The notes beneath the pieces are model-generated. The model was not told where the DNA came from and did no database searches. It worked only from the letters and a program-made list of their open reading frames with translations. A stretch of DNA of 64,000 nucleotides from Anaerolineae bacterium (GTDB taxonomy: Bacteria > Chloroflexota > Anaerolineae > Aggregatilineales > Phototrophicaceae). The stretch is taken from positions 1 to 64,000 of the forward strand of contig JAJEBY010000014.1 in assembly GCA_022822305.1 (NCBI GenBank). The letters are read 5' to 3'. The position numbers and the translations under genes were made by a program. Position 1 is the first letter of the stretch, and every line of letters starts with the position of its first letter. This document shows, in pieces, positions 51,007 to 59,637 of the stretch.

Positions 51007-54000
51007 ATGCTAGCCGAAAAGACGGCGCCAGCGCCGGAACGACCGCGCGACCGACCGACCGACTTCACGCTGGAAGATCGTTACACCCTGGAAAACGGCC
51101 GCGTCATCATGAGCGGGATTCAAGCGCTCGCGCGCCTGCCGATGGATCAGCATCGCGCCGACAAGCGCCGCGGCATCCACACCGGCAGCTTGATCACCGG
51201 TTATCGCGGTTCGCCCATCGGCGCGCTAGATATGATCCTGGAGCAGATCCCGTCGCTGCTCGACGATTATCACATTCGCTTCATCCCGGCCGTCAATGAA
51301 GAGTTGGCCGCCACCGCCATCCTGGGCAGCCAGACCGCCAACCTGCTGCCCAATCCCAAGTACGATGGCGTGCTGGGCATCTGGTATGGCAAGGGTCCCG
51401 GCGTCGATCGCAGCGGCGATGCCTTCAAGCACGCCAATCTGACCGGCATCGGCCGCTATGGCGGCGTACTCGCGCTGGCCGGCGACGATCCCTCCTGCAA
51501 GTCTTCCACCATTCCCTCCCATTCCGAAGTCGCGCTCTACGATGCCATGATGCCCATCCTCTATCCCGGCAACGTGGGGGAAATCCTCGATCTCGGTCGG
51601 CTCGGCTTCGAGCTGTCGCGCTTTTGCGGGCTTTGGGTAGGATTCAAGATCGTCACCGATGTGGCTGACGAATACAGCACGGTCGACCTGGATGCCGAAC
51701 GCGTCCGGATCGTCGAGCCGGCGTTTCTGGTCAACGGGGCGCCCTGGCGTCACGTGCAGAACACAGCCCTCCTCGCGCCCTACAGCCTGCAGCTCGAGCG
51801 CACGATCCATGACGATCGCATCGAGGCCGCCAAGGTTTTCGCCCGCGCCAACAACATCAATCGCATTACCGTAGCCGCGCCGGGCGCGTCCTGCGGCATC
51901 ATCGCCGCCGGCAAGACTTATTTTGATTTGCGACAAGCGCTGGGCGAGATCGGCCTGGATGACGCCGGGCTGGAACGCGCCGGCATCCGCCTGCTCAAGC
52001 TGGGCATGATCTTCCCGCTGGAACCCGAGATCATTAGCGAGTTTTCCCGTGGCTTGGAAGAAATCCTGGTCATCGAAGAAAAACGTTCATTCATCGAGAC
52101 ATTCGTCAAAGAGGGCCTCTACGGGCTGAAAGACGCCCCGCGCATCGTCGGCAAGCGCGATCGGGAAGGCCGTCATCTGGTGCGGGCGCATAACGAACTC
52201 GATGCCGATGAGATCGCGCGCGTGCTGGGCCGCTGGCTGTCCGGGCGCGTCGATGCGCCTCTTCTGGACCAGCGCCTGAAGGATATCAATACCGCGCCCG
52301 ATTTTGGAGCTGTGCCGATACACATGCGGCAGCCTTACTTTTGTTCCGGCTGTCCGCATAATCGCTCCACCAAAGTGCCCGAAGGCTCGATGGCGGCGGC
52401 CGGCATCGGCTGCCATACCCTGGCGATATTGATGGACCGCAACACTGCCGGCGTCACCCAAATGGGCGGCGAAGGCGCCAACTGGGTCGGCGCGTCGCTC
52501 TTCTCCGACATCGATCATATCTTCCAGAATATCGGCGACGGCACCCTGGCGCACAGCGGCTCGTTGGCGATTCGGCAAGCCTGCGCGGCCGGCACGCATA
52601 TCACTTTCAAGATTCTCTACAACTCGGCGGTGGCGATGACCGGCGGTCAGCAAGCCGATGGATTGATGCCGGTGCCGGAATTGACGCATCTGCTTTACGC
52701 CGAGGGCGTGAACAAGACCATCGTCGTCTCGTCCGATCCGGCCAGATTCCCGCCCGATACCCACTGGGCGCCGCAAGCGGAAATCTGGGATCGCGACCGC
52801 CTGGAAGAAGCGCAACTGCAGCTGCGCGATACGCCGGGCGTCACCGTGCTGGTCTACGATCAGGAATGCGCCGCCAATCTGCGCCGCAAACGCAAACGCG
52901 GTTTCGCCGCCGATCCCAGTCTGCGCATCTTCATCAACGAGGCCGTCTGCGAGGGCTGCGGCGATTGCGGTTCCGTGTCCAATTGCCTCAGCGTGCAGCC
53001 GGTCGATACCGAATTCGGGCGCAAAACCCAAATTCACCAATCCTCCTGCAACAAAGATTACACCTGCCTCGAGGGCAACTGTCCCGCCTTCGTCAGCCTC
53101 GTCCCTGCCGAAATGGCAACGAAACCGACCAAGCCGCCCTTCACCGTGCAAGGCCGGATCGCCGAGCCCGAGCGCCGCGTCAACGGCGATGCCAATATCC
53201 TGCTGATGGGCATCGGGGGAACCGGCGTCGTCACCGCCAATCAGATTCTGGGCACCGCCGCCGCCCTGGATGGTTTACACGTGCGCTCGCTCGATCAGAC
53301 CGGCCTCAGCCAAAAAGGCGGACCGGTGGTCTCCAACCTCAAGATCACGGAAGCGCCGATCGATATCGCGCCCAAGATCGGGGTCGGCGCGACCGACGCC
53401 TTCCTGGCATTTGATGTCTTGACGGCGACCGAAGCCAAGAACTTGATCCGCGCCCATCCCCAGCGCAGCGTCGCTATCGTCAGCACCAGCCGCGTGCCCA
53501 CCGGCGCCATGGTGCGCGATACCATGGTTGAGTTTCCCCAGCCGGATCAAGTGCTGGAGATCATCAATCGGCAGACGCGGGCGGGGGACAATGTCTTCTT
53601 CGACGCTATCGGCCTCGCCGAAGCGCTTTTTGATAATCACATGATGGCGAACATGATCGTGATCGGCGCCGCCTATCAAACCGGATTGCTGCCGATGTCC
53701 GCCGCCGTCATCGAACGCGCCATCGAACTCAACGGCGTCAGAGTCAGCGAGAATCACAACGCCTTCCGCGCCGGCAGGTTGGCCGTCGCCGACCGAGATT
53801 GGCTGCCAAGCCTCGATCTGGGACGTCAGGACGCGGTCAAAGCGACGCCTGCCGTCTCTCCGGCGGCGCGGCGCATCATTGATATGCTACCGGCATCGGG
53901 CGAGCTGAAACGCCTGCTGGAAATCCGCGTGCCCGAATTGATCGCTTATCAGAACGAAGCCTACGCCCGGCGCTACATCGCCGATGTCAAGCGCGTTTTC

Positions 54001-54525
54001 GAAAGAGAAGGCGCCGTTTGTCCCGGAAGCACCGCGCTCAGCGAGGCGGTGGCGCGTTATCTCTTCAAGCTGATGGCCTACAAGGACGAATACGAAGTGG
54101 CGCGGCTGAGTCTGAAGCCCGACGTGCGCGCGGCCATGCGGGAGCAATTTGGGGAGCGCGCCAAGCTCCGCTACCATTTGCATCCGCCGATTTTGAAAGC
54201 GCTCGGATTCAAGCGCAAGATCCGCTTCGGACGCTGGTTTGAAATGGTCTATCATGTGCTCTGCCGCCTGAAGGGCTTGCGCGGCACGCCGTTTGACATC
54301 TTCGGCTATGATCGCGTGCGGGTGATAGAACGCGAACTGATCGCGCAGTATCGCCGGCTGATTTTCCAGGCGCTCGACGAGCTAAGCGCGGACAATTATG
54401 CCCGCGCGGTTGAGCTGGCCGAATTGCCCGACATGATTCGCGGCTACGACGAAATCAAGCTGGGCAACGTGGAGCGTTTTTGGGAGGCGGTGCGGGCGCT
54501 GGGATTTGACGTGCCCCTACGCTAA
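51007..54525 (+). CDS. Indolepyruvate ferredoxin oxidoreductase, fused alpha/beta form
   Basis: This 1172-residue single chain joins the IorA- and IorB-type parts. The N-terminal part has GSLITGYRGSPIGALDMILE and the TPP-binding region FCSGCPHNRSTKVPEG with GGEGANWVG. A ferredoxin-like Cys cluster follows (NEAVCEGCGDCGSVSNC ... CNKDYTCLEGNCP). The gamma-like domain has MGIGGTGVVTANQILGTAA and DQTGLSQKGGPVVSNLKI. It oxidatively decarboxylates aryl or branched 2-oxo acids to acyl-CoA, reducing ferredoxin or another carrier. Its last codons run into C/G-rich repeat DNA. Confidence 0.94.
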   Translation: MLAEKTAPAPERPRDRPTDFTLEDRYTLENGRVIMSGIQALARLPMDQHRADKRRGIHTGSLITGYRGSPIGALDMILEQIPSLLDDYHIRFIPAVNEELAATAILGSQTANLLPNPKYDGVLGIWYGKGPGVDRSGDAFKHANLTGIGRYGGVLALAGDDPSCKSSTIPSHSEVALYDAMMPILYPGNVGEILDLGRLGFELSRFCGLWVGFKIVTDVADEYSTVDLDAERVRIVEPAFLVNGAPWRHVQNTALLAPYSLQLERTIHDDRIEAAKVFARANNINRITVAAPGASCGIIAAGKTYFDLRQALGEIGLDDAGLERAGIRLLKLGMIFPLEPEIISEFSRGLEEILVIEEKRSFIETFVKEGLYGLKDAPRIVGKRDREGRHLVRAHNELDADEIARVLGRWLSGRVDAPLLDQRLKDINTAPDFGAVPIHMRQPYFCSGCPHNRSTKVPEGSMAAAGIGCHTLAILMDRNTAGVTQMGGEGANWVGASLFSDIDHIFQNIGDGTLAHSGSLAIRQACAAGTHITFKILYNSAVAMTGGQQADGLMPVPELTHLLYAEGVNKTIVVSSDPARFPPDTHWAPQAEIWDRDRLEEAQLQLRDTPGVTVLVYDQECAANLRRKRKRGFAADPSLRIFINEAVCEGCGDCGSVSNCLSVQPVDTEFGRKTQIHQSSCNKDYTCLEGNCPAFVSLVPAEMATKPTKPPFTVQGRIAEPERRVNGDANILLMGIGGTGVVTANQILGTAAALDGLHVRSLDQTGLSQKGGPVVSNLKITEAPIDIAPKIGVGATDAFLAFDVLTATEAKNLIRAHPQRSVAIVSTSRVPTGAMVRDTMVEFPQPDQVLEIINRQTRAGDNVFFDAIGLAEALFDNHMMANMIVIGAAYQTGLLPMSAAVIERAIELNGVRVSENHNAFRAGRLAVADRDWLPSLDLGRQDAVKATPAVSPAARRIIDMLPASGELKRLLEIRVPELIAYQNEAYARRYIADVKRVFEREGAVCPGSTALSEAVARYLFKLMAYKDEYEVARLSLKPDVRAAMREQFGERAKLRYHLHPPILKALGFKRKIRFGRWFEMVYHVLCRLKGLRGTPFDIFGYDRVRVIERELIAQYRRLIFQALDELSADNYARAVELAELPDMIRGYDEIKLGNVERFWEAVRALGFDVPLR

Positions 54526-54550
54526 ATCCCTCCCCCACAAGGAGCTGACG
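54526..54550 (+). repeat. C/G-rich repeat fragment after the oxidoreductase stop
   Basis: CTAAATCCCTCCCCC (starting inside the stop codon) matches the start of the 20838 repeat block. Like that block it begins exactly at a gene end. Confidence 0.5.
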
Positions 54551-54588
54551 ACAGGACAACGTCAAAAGCATCAGATTTGGCGAGTATC

Positions 54589-54615
54589 GTAGGGGCGACC
54601 TATCTGGTCGCCCGC
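54589..54615 (+). repeat. REP-like palindrome, copy h
   Basis: GTAGGGGCGACCTATCTGGT then CGCCCGC. The ACAGGACAAC left flank is shared with the copy at 49044. Confidence 0.8.
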
Positions 54616-54631
54616 GAGAGCGCAAAAGAAT

Positions 54632-54657
54632 GTAGGGGCGAGCCGGTGGCTCGCCCG
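54632..54657 (+). repeat. REP-like palindrome, copy i
   Basis: GTAGGGGCGAGCCGGTGGCT then CGCCCG, 16 bases after the preceding copy in the same orientation. Confidence 0.8.
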
Positions 54658-54721
54658 TTTTTCCCGTGTCCTGCGGATCACGCTTGCGCATGACCAACTT
54701 GGAATCACTGAGGCGGCTTGC

Positions 54722-54937
54722 CTATGCTTCCGGCGGCTCGGCGCTCGGATCGTACGGCACACCCAAATGGTCGATAATCGCCTGCAGCATTCGCCGGAGT
54801 TCTTCAATCGCCTCGCGGTTTTCCCGAATCGCGGCATGAGACGAGAAGTTGTTAGTCACATTGGACACCGACCGGCGTTCAAGCTCCACTTGCCCAAGCG
54901 GGATATCATTCTGGAACGCGCTGACTCCTTTTGACAT
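54722..54937 (-). CDS. Small hypothetical protein
   Basis: This 71-residue protein starts MSKGVSAFQNDIPLGQVELE and ends with an amphipathic helix (AIRENREAIEELRRMLQAII) and an acidic tail. A GGAG lies close to the ATG. It is soluble and probably helical, perhaps an oligomerising or adaptor protein. No family recognised. It lies between palindromic repeats and the divergent GlcD-like gene. Confidence 0.45.
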   Translation of the reverse strand: MSKGVSAFQNDIPLGQVELERRSVSNVTNNFSSHAAIRENREAIEELRRMLQAIIDHLGVPYDPSAEPPEA

Positions 54938-55129
54938 GCTCCAGGATATTCACAAGTGTATCTCAAGCGCGAGCGTCGGACGCGAGCAGCGCAGTACCCA
55001 GGGGCGCGGTCGTTTGCGTCATGCCCCCTCATAGCGGAAACCGAGCGATGTTCTGCAAATCAGATGTTATACTCGGGGCAGAGCGCCGGGCATAGCGCCG
55101 CATGAGCACTTTATTAGGGGAGGCGGCAG

Positions 55130-56524
55130 ATGATCGCTAGGGGTACATTTGGCATTGTTGACGCCGCGATAGCCGAGCGCATTGCCGCCATCGCCGGCGC
55201 CGACAATTGCAGCAGGGCGCGGGCCGAACGCGAGCTGCATAGCGTGGATCAATCGATGCATCCGCCCAGCTTGCCCGATATCGTCGTTTGGGCGCGCAGC
55301 GCGGCGCAAGTCTCCGAGATCATGCGGCTCGCCAACGCCAATCGCATTCCGGTGACGGCCTGGGGCGTGGGCACCTCGATCGAGGGCAATCCCATCCCGC
55401 TGCATGGCGGCATCCTGCTCAGCTTCGAGCGCATGAACGAGATCGTCGCCATCCACGACGAAGACTTCCAGGTCACCGTGCAGCCGGGCATCGGTTACAA
55501 AGATCTCAACGAGACGCTGGCGCGCTATGGCTTGTTCTTCCCGCCCGATCCCGGCGCCAACGCCACCATCGGCGGCATGATCGCCAACAACGCCGCCGGC
55601 ATCCGCACGGTGAAATACGGCGCGACCCGCGACAACGTCCTCGCGCTGCAGATCGTGCTGGCGGATGGCCGGATAATTCGCACCGGTTCGCGTTCGGTCA
55701 AGCAAAGCTCCGGCTACGATCTGGCGCATCTGATCACCGGCAGCGAAGGCACGCTGGCGCTGGTGACCGAAGCGACGCTGAAGCTGGCGCCCATCACCCA
55801 GCACAATATCGCCGTGCAAGCGGTTTTTGATCAGGTAGCCGATGCCGTGGATGCGGTGGTCGCCGTCCGCGGCAGCGGTCTCGATCCGGTCGCCCTGGAA
55901 TTCATCGACAGCCACATGGCCGCCATGATGAACAGCAGCCCCAATGTATCGCTGGCGGAAAGCCCGCAGCTCTTCATGGAATTTCACGCGGCGCATGCCG
56001 AGACGCTGGAGCGGACCATGGCCTTCATTCGCGAGATCTGCCAGGACCTCGGCGCCACGCAAGTCCTCGCCACCGCCGACAACAAGGAACGTCTGGCGCT
56101 TTGGTACGCGCGGCATCACGTCTTCGAGAGCTTCCAGCGCCTGCACCCGGGTCAGCGCGCCTATTTGAACGATGTCGCGGTGCCCATCAGCGCCTACCCG
56201 GATCTGATCGCCTGCATTGATGAGCTGCGCATCGAGTCCGGCCTGCCCGCCTACCTGCTGGGTCATGCCGGCGATGGCAATATCCACATCATCTTTCCCT
56301 TTGATGACGAAGCCGAGTATCGCATTGTCGACGCCATGAACGCGCGCGTGGTCGAAAAAGCGATTGAGCTGGGCGGCACCGCCACCGGCGAGCACGGCGT
56401 CGGCATGGGCAAGGTCGATTTCATGGCGGCGGAACATGGCGAAGCGCTGGAGCTGATGCGGCAGATCAAAGATGTTTTCGATCCGCGCGGGATTCTGAAT
56501 CCGGGGAAGATCTTCGGGGCTTGA
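55130..56524 (+). CDS. FAD-linked oxidase, GlcD/D-lactate dehydrogenase type
   Basis: This 464-residue flavoprotein has an FAD_binding_4 domain (TAWGVGTSIEGNPIPLHGGI, QPGIGYKDLNETLARYGLFF, PPDPGANATIGGMIANNAAG, YGATRDNVLALQIVLADGRI) and a C-terminal cap with LLGHAGDGNIHIIFPF, GEHGVGMGKV and GILNPGKIF. Members oxidise D-lactate, glycolate or other 2-hydroxy acids and pass electrons to quinone. That fits with the menaquinone operon in the window. GGGAGG precedes the ATG. No GlcE/GlcF partners are adjacent. Confidence 0.92.
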   Translation: MIARGTFGIVDAAIAERIAAIAGADNCSRARAERELHSVDQSMHPPSLPDIVVWARSAAQVSEIMRLANANRIPVTAWGVGTSIEGNPIPLHGGILLSFERMNEIVAIHDEDFQVTVQPGIGYKDLNETLARYGLFFPPDPGANATIGGMIANNAAGIRTVKYGATRDNVLALQIVLADGRIIRTGSRSVKQSSGYDLAHLITGSEGTLALVTEATLKLAPITQHNIAVQAVFDQVADAVDAVVAVRGSGLDPVALEFIDSHMAAMMNSSPNVSLAESPQLFMEFHAAHAETLERTMAFIREICQDLGATQVLATADNKERLALWYARHHVFESFQRLHPGQRAYLNDVAVPISAYPDLIACIDELRIESGLPAYLLGHAGDGNIHIIFPFDDEAEYRIVDAMNARVVEKAIELGGTATGEHGVGMGKVDFMAAEHGEALELMRQIKDVFDPRGILNPGKIFGA

Positions 56525-56731
56525 CTGCGTTAGTTGTCCTTTCATCACAGAAACACAGTGCCCGGGTTGTAGACATATTTGCCTCAACGCTCAAACCACG
56601 CAACGAAAGATATGCCACACATCGCGGACCCCTGCGATGATTACTACGTAAATGATATATTGAGAAACATTAAGCAGTATGTATAATATAACGGTTTGCA
56701 TATCCTGCCTTCATGCGGAGCGGTTTCCGAT

Positions 56732-57799
56732 ATGAGTAACGCCGAACCAATCAATTCCAATGATCAGTTTCCATCTGAAGAGCGAAACCTGTTGTCGCTC
56801 TTCAGTCGCAAAAAAGACTTAATACTGACGTTGGTCAACAAACGTCTTAGTGAAGGCGATGCTGTTCGAAAGAGCATCTCAAAAGGTGATTTGCGTAATC
56901 ATATCGAAGAACTCCTAGCCAAGGGTATTCTGTACCCTTCAGACATCGCAGCACTCATAGACCAACTGCAGGGCTGGGGACGTCAACAGATTTATCTGTT
57001 CACAGCCGCTATTGACGAAATAGAAAAGCGGAACTGGCTCAACAGTGTATGGGTAAAGACACGCTTTGAAGAGGCAGACCTCGTAGACATTTTCAATGAT
57101 GCCCGACCCGCAACTTACTCTGAAGATCCTACCCTCTTCGAGGCTGAACACTCAGAAAACGAAGGTCATATTCGCTTTAAGTGGGCTGAAGTCGTCGGAA
57201 CTCTTGATCGGAGACCGGAAAAAGACATTGTGAAACCCTTCGAACGTAGCGCTGACGGAACAAGGTATCAACGCATGGTTTATCACGCGTACCTCGAGGC
57301 ATTCGCCACAGATATATCGTCGTTTGAGTGGGACATACAAAGTGGCAACGCAATGTTCATGATTCGAAAACATAGCAACAGAAGTTATAAAGATGTGCGT
57401 GACAACATGATAAGCGATGTCGCTCGCATTGTGCCTATTGAGAAGAAATTCCTACCAATTGAATTAAGAAAACTGCTTAGAAACCTTGACGAAATTGAGG
57501 AAGTAAACAAGCGGAGACTAAGGTTTAGATCAACACACAACAGGGGAGGAATTACTTTATCAGCTGGCAATGACAACGACATATTCGATGATGAGATTCT
57601 AAGGCAAGCTTATGAAAGTTTCGAGCGGGACGCCGATCGATTGGGTGGCTCGGTAAGCTGGCCCGTGGATGGGCGGAAACCCATCGGTGTGTACTTATAT
57701 GCTAGAGATAAACACGATCAACGGATCGGGATCGGTGCTCAAGCGCTAGAGGAAGAAATACGAAGTGTACTTCAAGATATCAGACGATATTCGACGTGA
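56732..57799 (+). CDS. Unknown AT-rich protein, first gene of a two-gene module
   Basis: This 355-residue soluble protein starts at the ATG 56732 (MSNAEPINSNDQFPSEERNL). The N-terminal third is helical and leucine-rich (LTLVNKRLSEGDAVRKSISK, AALIDQLQGW). The middle part is beta-rich and charged, and the C-terminus has DRLGGSVSWPVDGRKPIGVY. I recognise no catalytic motif. Base composition is distinctly more AT-rich than flanking genes. The end overlaps the next gene by 35 bases, so the two are translationally coupled. Confidence 0.72.
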   Translation: MSNAEPINSNDQFPSEERNLLSLFSRKKDLILTLVNKRLSEGDAVRKSISKGDLRNHIEELLAKGILYPSDIAALIDQLQGWGRQQIYLFTAAIDEIEKRNWLNSVWVKTRFEEADLVDIFNDARPATYSEDPTLFEAEHSENEGHIRFKWAEVVGTLDRRPEKDIVKPFERSADGTRYQRMVYHAYLEAFATDISSFEWDIQSGNAMFMIRKHSNRSYKDVRDNMISDVARIVPIEKKFLPIELRKLLRNLDEIEEVNKRRLRFRSTHNRGGITLSAGNDNDIFDDEILRQAYESFERDADRLGGSVSWPVDGRKPIGVYLYARDKHDQRIGIGAQALEEEIRSVLQDIRRYST

Positions 57800-58478
57800 A
57801 ACTAATTTCAAGATTGAGGACATAAGACGGCTAGACGAATATCTTGCGAGTCCTAACCGCAAGCGTTTTGACCTATTTTCTGTAGAGAGCCACACTGAAC
57901 TTGGGAATTGCACCGAGCCGCTTCTTGACGAATACATCAAGAGAGGTGCAGTATCCGATCCATCGTTTACATATCTTTGCCCTGTTCACGATAGTGCATT
58001 GAAATCTGCAAATTCGGGACATGGACATTGCATTGATTGCGGCACAACATATGAACTTGAGAGCTGCGACAAAGAGGTTGTCTATGAACGCATTAGGGTG
58101 CCGGAAAAGTTGCCAGTTCCTGCGAGAACGACTCAGATTGTCCATTCAACCAAGACTCACCAACCGACCGTTCGACAAAGGTTGTTGGAATCCTTCGGCC
58201 AACACACTGTCTTCATTATTCGTGGAGTGATTGTGGGAGTCATTGTGGCTCTGTTGGCGGCTTGGCTGATTCCAAGCGTATTCCCTCCTTCTACCAACGG
58301 TGCAACACCGACTTCGCCGATTAGCACTGCGTCTCCGACCGACTCTAACCAGTCGTCTCATGCGGTCACCGTGTCAGCCGAGAGTCGGCTATTACAGGAT
58401 TCTACGTCTACATTGGCATTTGCCATAACACCTAGAGTCACGTCAGATGCTAGTCAATTACCAAGCCCGACGTCTTAG
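57765..58478 (+). CDS. Zinc-ribbon-like, single-pass membrane protein, second gene of the module
   Basis: This 237-residue protein starts at GTG 57765, with GAGGAAG inside the upstream gene. An N-terminal domain contains a putative zinc site: C72-P-V-H75 and C89-I-D-C92. One membrane helix (about 149-171, VFIIRGVIVGVIVALLAAWL) follows, then a Ser/Thr/Pro-rich tail of 65 residues. With the N-terminus inside, the tail would be extracellular. No family recognised. Gene overlap shows that it works with the preceding protein. Confidence 0.7.
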   Translation: MYFKISDDIRRETNFKIEDIRRLDEYLASPNRKRFDLFSVESHTELGNCTEPLLDEYIKRGAVSDPSFTYLCPVHDSALKSANSGHGHCIDCGTTYELESCDKEVVYERIRVPEKLPVPARTTQIVHSTKTHQPTVRQRLLESFGQHTVFIIRGVIVGVIVALLAAWLIPSVFPPSTNGATPTSPISTASPTDSNQSSHAVTVSAESRLLQDSTSTLAFAITPRVTSDASQLPSPTS

Positions 58479-58553
58479 ACCTCCCTGTGTACTCCACCCC
58501 GCTTTCAAGTTAACATTGCCTCGATCCCTTTAGTTCACGACAAGGAATGTAGC

Positions 58554-59444
58554 ATGAGTGAAAAAATCGGATTCATCGGCCTGGGCATCATGGGACGCGG
58601 CATGGTCGATAACTTGATGAAAAACGGCTTCGACCTCACCATCTGGAACCGCACCGCCAGCCGCATGACGCCCTTCGTCGAGCGTGGCGCGACCGCCGCC
58701 GATTCTCCCAAAGCCGTCGCCGAAAACAGCGACATCATCATCATCTGCGTCAGCGACACGCCCGATGTCGAAGCGGTCGTCCTGGGCGAAAACGGCGTCA
58801 TTCACGGCGTCTCCGCCGGCGACCTGGTCATCGACATGAGCACCATCAACCCGGTCAACACCGTCGACATCGCCAAGCAGCTCAACGCCAAAGGCGTTAA
58901 CATGCTCGACGCGCCCATCAGCGGCGGCAGCGAAGGCGCGGAGAAGGGCACGCTCAGCATCATGATCGGCGGCGACGCGGCCGATATCGAACGCGCCAAT
59001 CCCTGCTTCGAAGCCATGGGCAGCTTCATCACCCACGTCGGCGATCAAGGCGCCGGCCAGACGGTCAAGCTCGCCAACCAGATCCTCTGCGTGGTCAACA
59101 TGCTGGCCGCCAGCGAAGCGCTGCTCTTCGCCCACGCCGGCGGCGTCGATCTGGATAAAACCCTGCAAGCGGTGACCGGCGGCGCGGCCGGCAGTTGGAT
59201 GCTGGCCAATCGCGGTCCCCAGGTCATCCGCGACTATTGGGAACCGGGCTTCTCGGTCGATTTGCAGCAGAAAGACCTGCGGCTGGTCATGGGCGCGGCC
59301 GACGAGATGGGCGTGCCGGTGATCGCGACCGCGCTCTGCTTCAATCTCTATCGCGTGCTGCAGCAGCAGGGGCTGGGTCACGAAGGCAACCACAACATCA
59401 TCAAGGCGCTCGAAGCGATGGCGGGCATGCAGGCGCGGATGTAG
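58554..59444 (+). CDS. Beta-hydroxyacid dehydrogenase (GarR/HIBADH family)
   Basis: This 296-residue NAD(P)-dependent enzyme has GFIGLGIMGRGM (cofactor loop), LDAPISGGSEGAEKGTLSIM (substrate-binding) and GQTVKLANQILCVVNMLAAS with the catalytic Lys. Family members reduce tartronate semialdehyde or oxidise 3-hydroxyisobutyrate. AAGGA precedes the ATG. It lies between two AT-rich islands and is itself GC-rich and typical of the host. Tartronate semialdehyde reductase would fit the nearby GlcD-like oxidase. Confidence 0.92.
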   Translation: MSEKIGFIGLGIMGRGMVDNLMKNGFDLTIWNRTASRMTPFVERGATAADSPKAVAENSDIIIICVSDTPDVEAVVLGENGVIHGVSAGDLVIDMSTINPVNTVDIAKQLNAKGVNMLDAPISGGSEGAEKGTLSIMIGGDAADIERANPCFEAMGSFITHVGDQGAGQTVKLANQILCVVNMLAASEALLFAHAGGVDLDKTLQAVTGGAAGSWMLANRGPQVIRDYWEPGFSVDLQQKDLRLVMGAADEMGVPVIATALCFNLYRVLQQQGLGHEGNHNIIKALEAMAGMQARM

Positions 59445-59637
59445 CAAATTCCATTTCACTGCGTTCCACGTCGGAATGGATCAAATTATCTCAAATGCTC
59501 TATGAGTGAGTATTGTCGGTAGACACACTGTAATTGTGTGTTAGGTTTATCGCGTATTGTTTCGAATCCATCTGTATGAGCAATCTTCAGATGCTTCGGC
59601 ACATTTTGTTTGCGGCGAACTACAAGAGGAGTATCAA

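Noticed and set aside
54589..54657. Clustered palindromes as a short CRISPR
   Set aside because: Only two units with a 16-base gap, varying arms, and the same palindromes scattered singly elsewhere; no cas genes.
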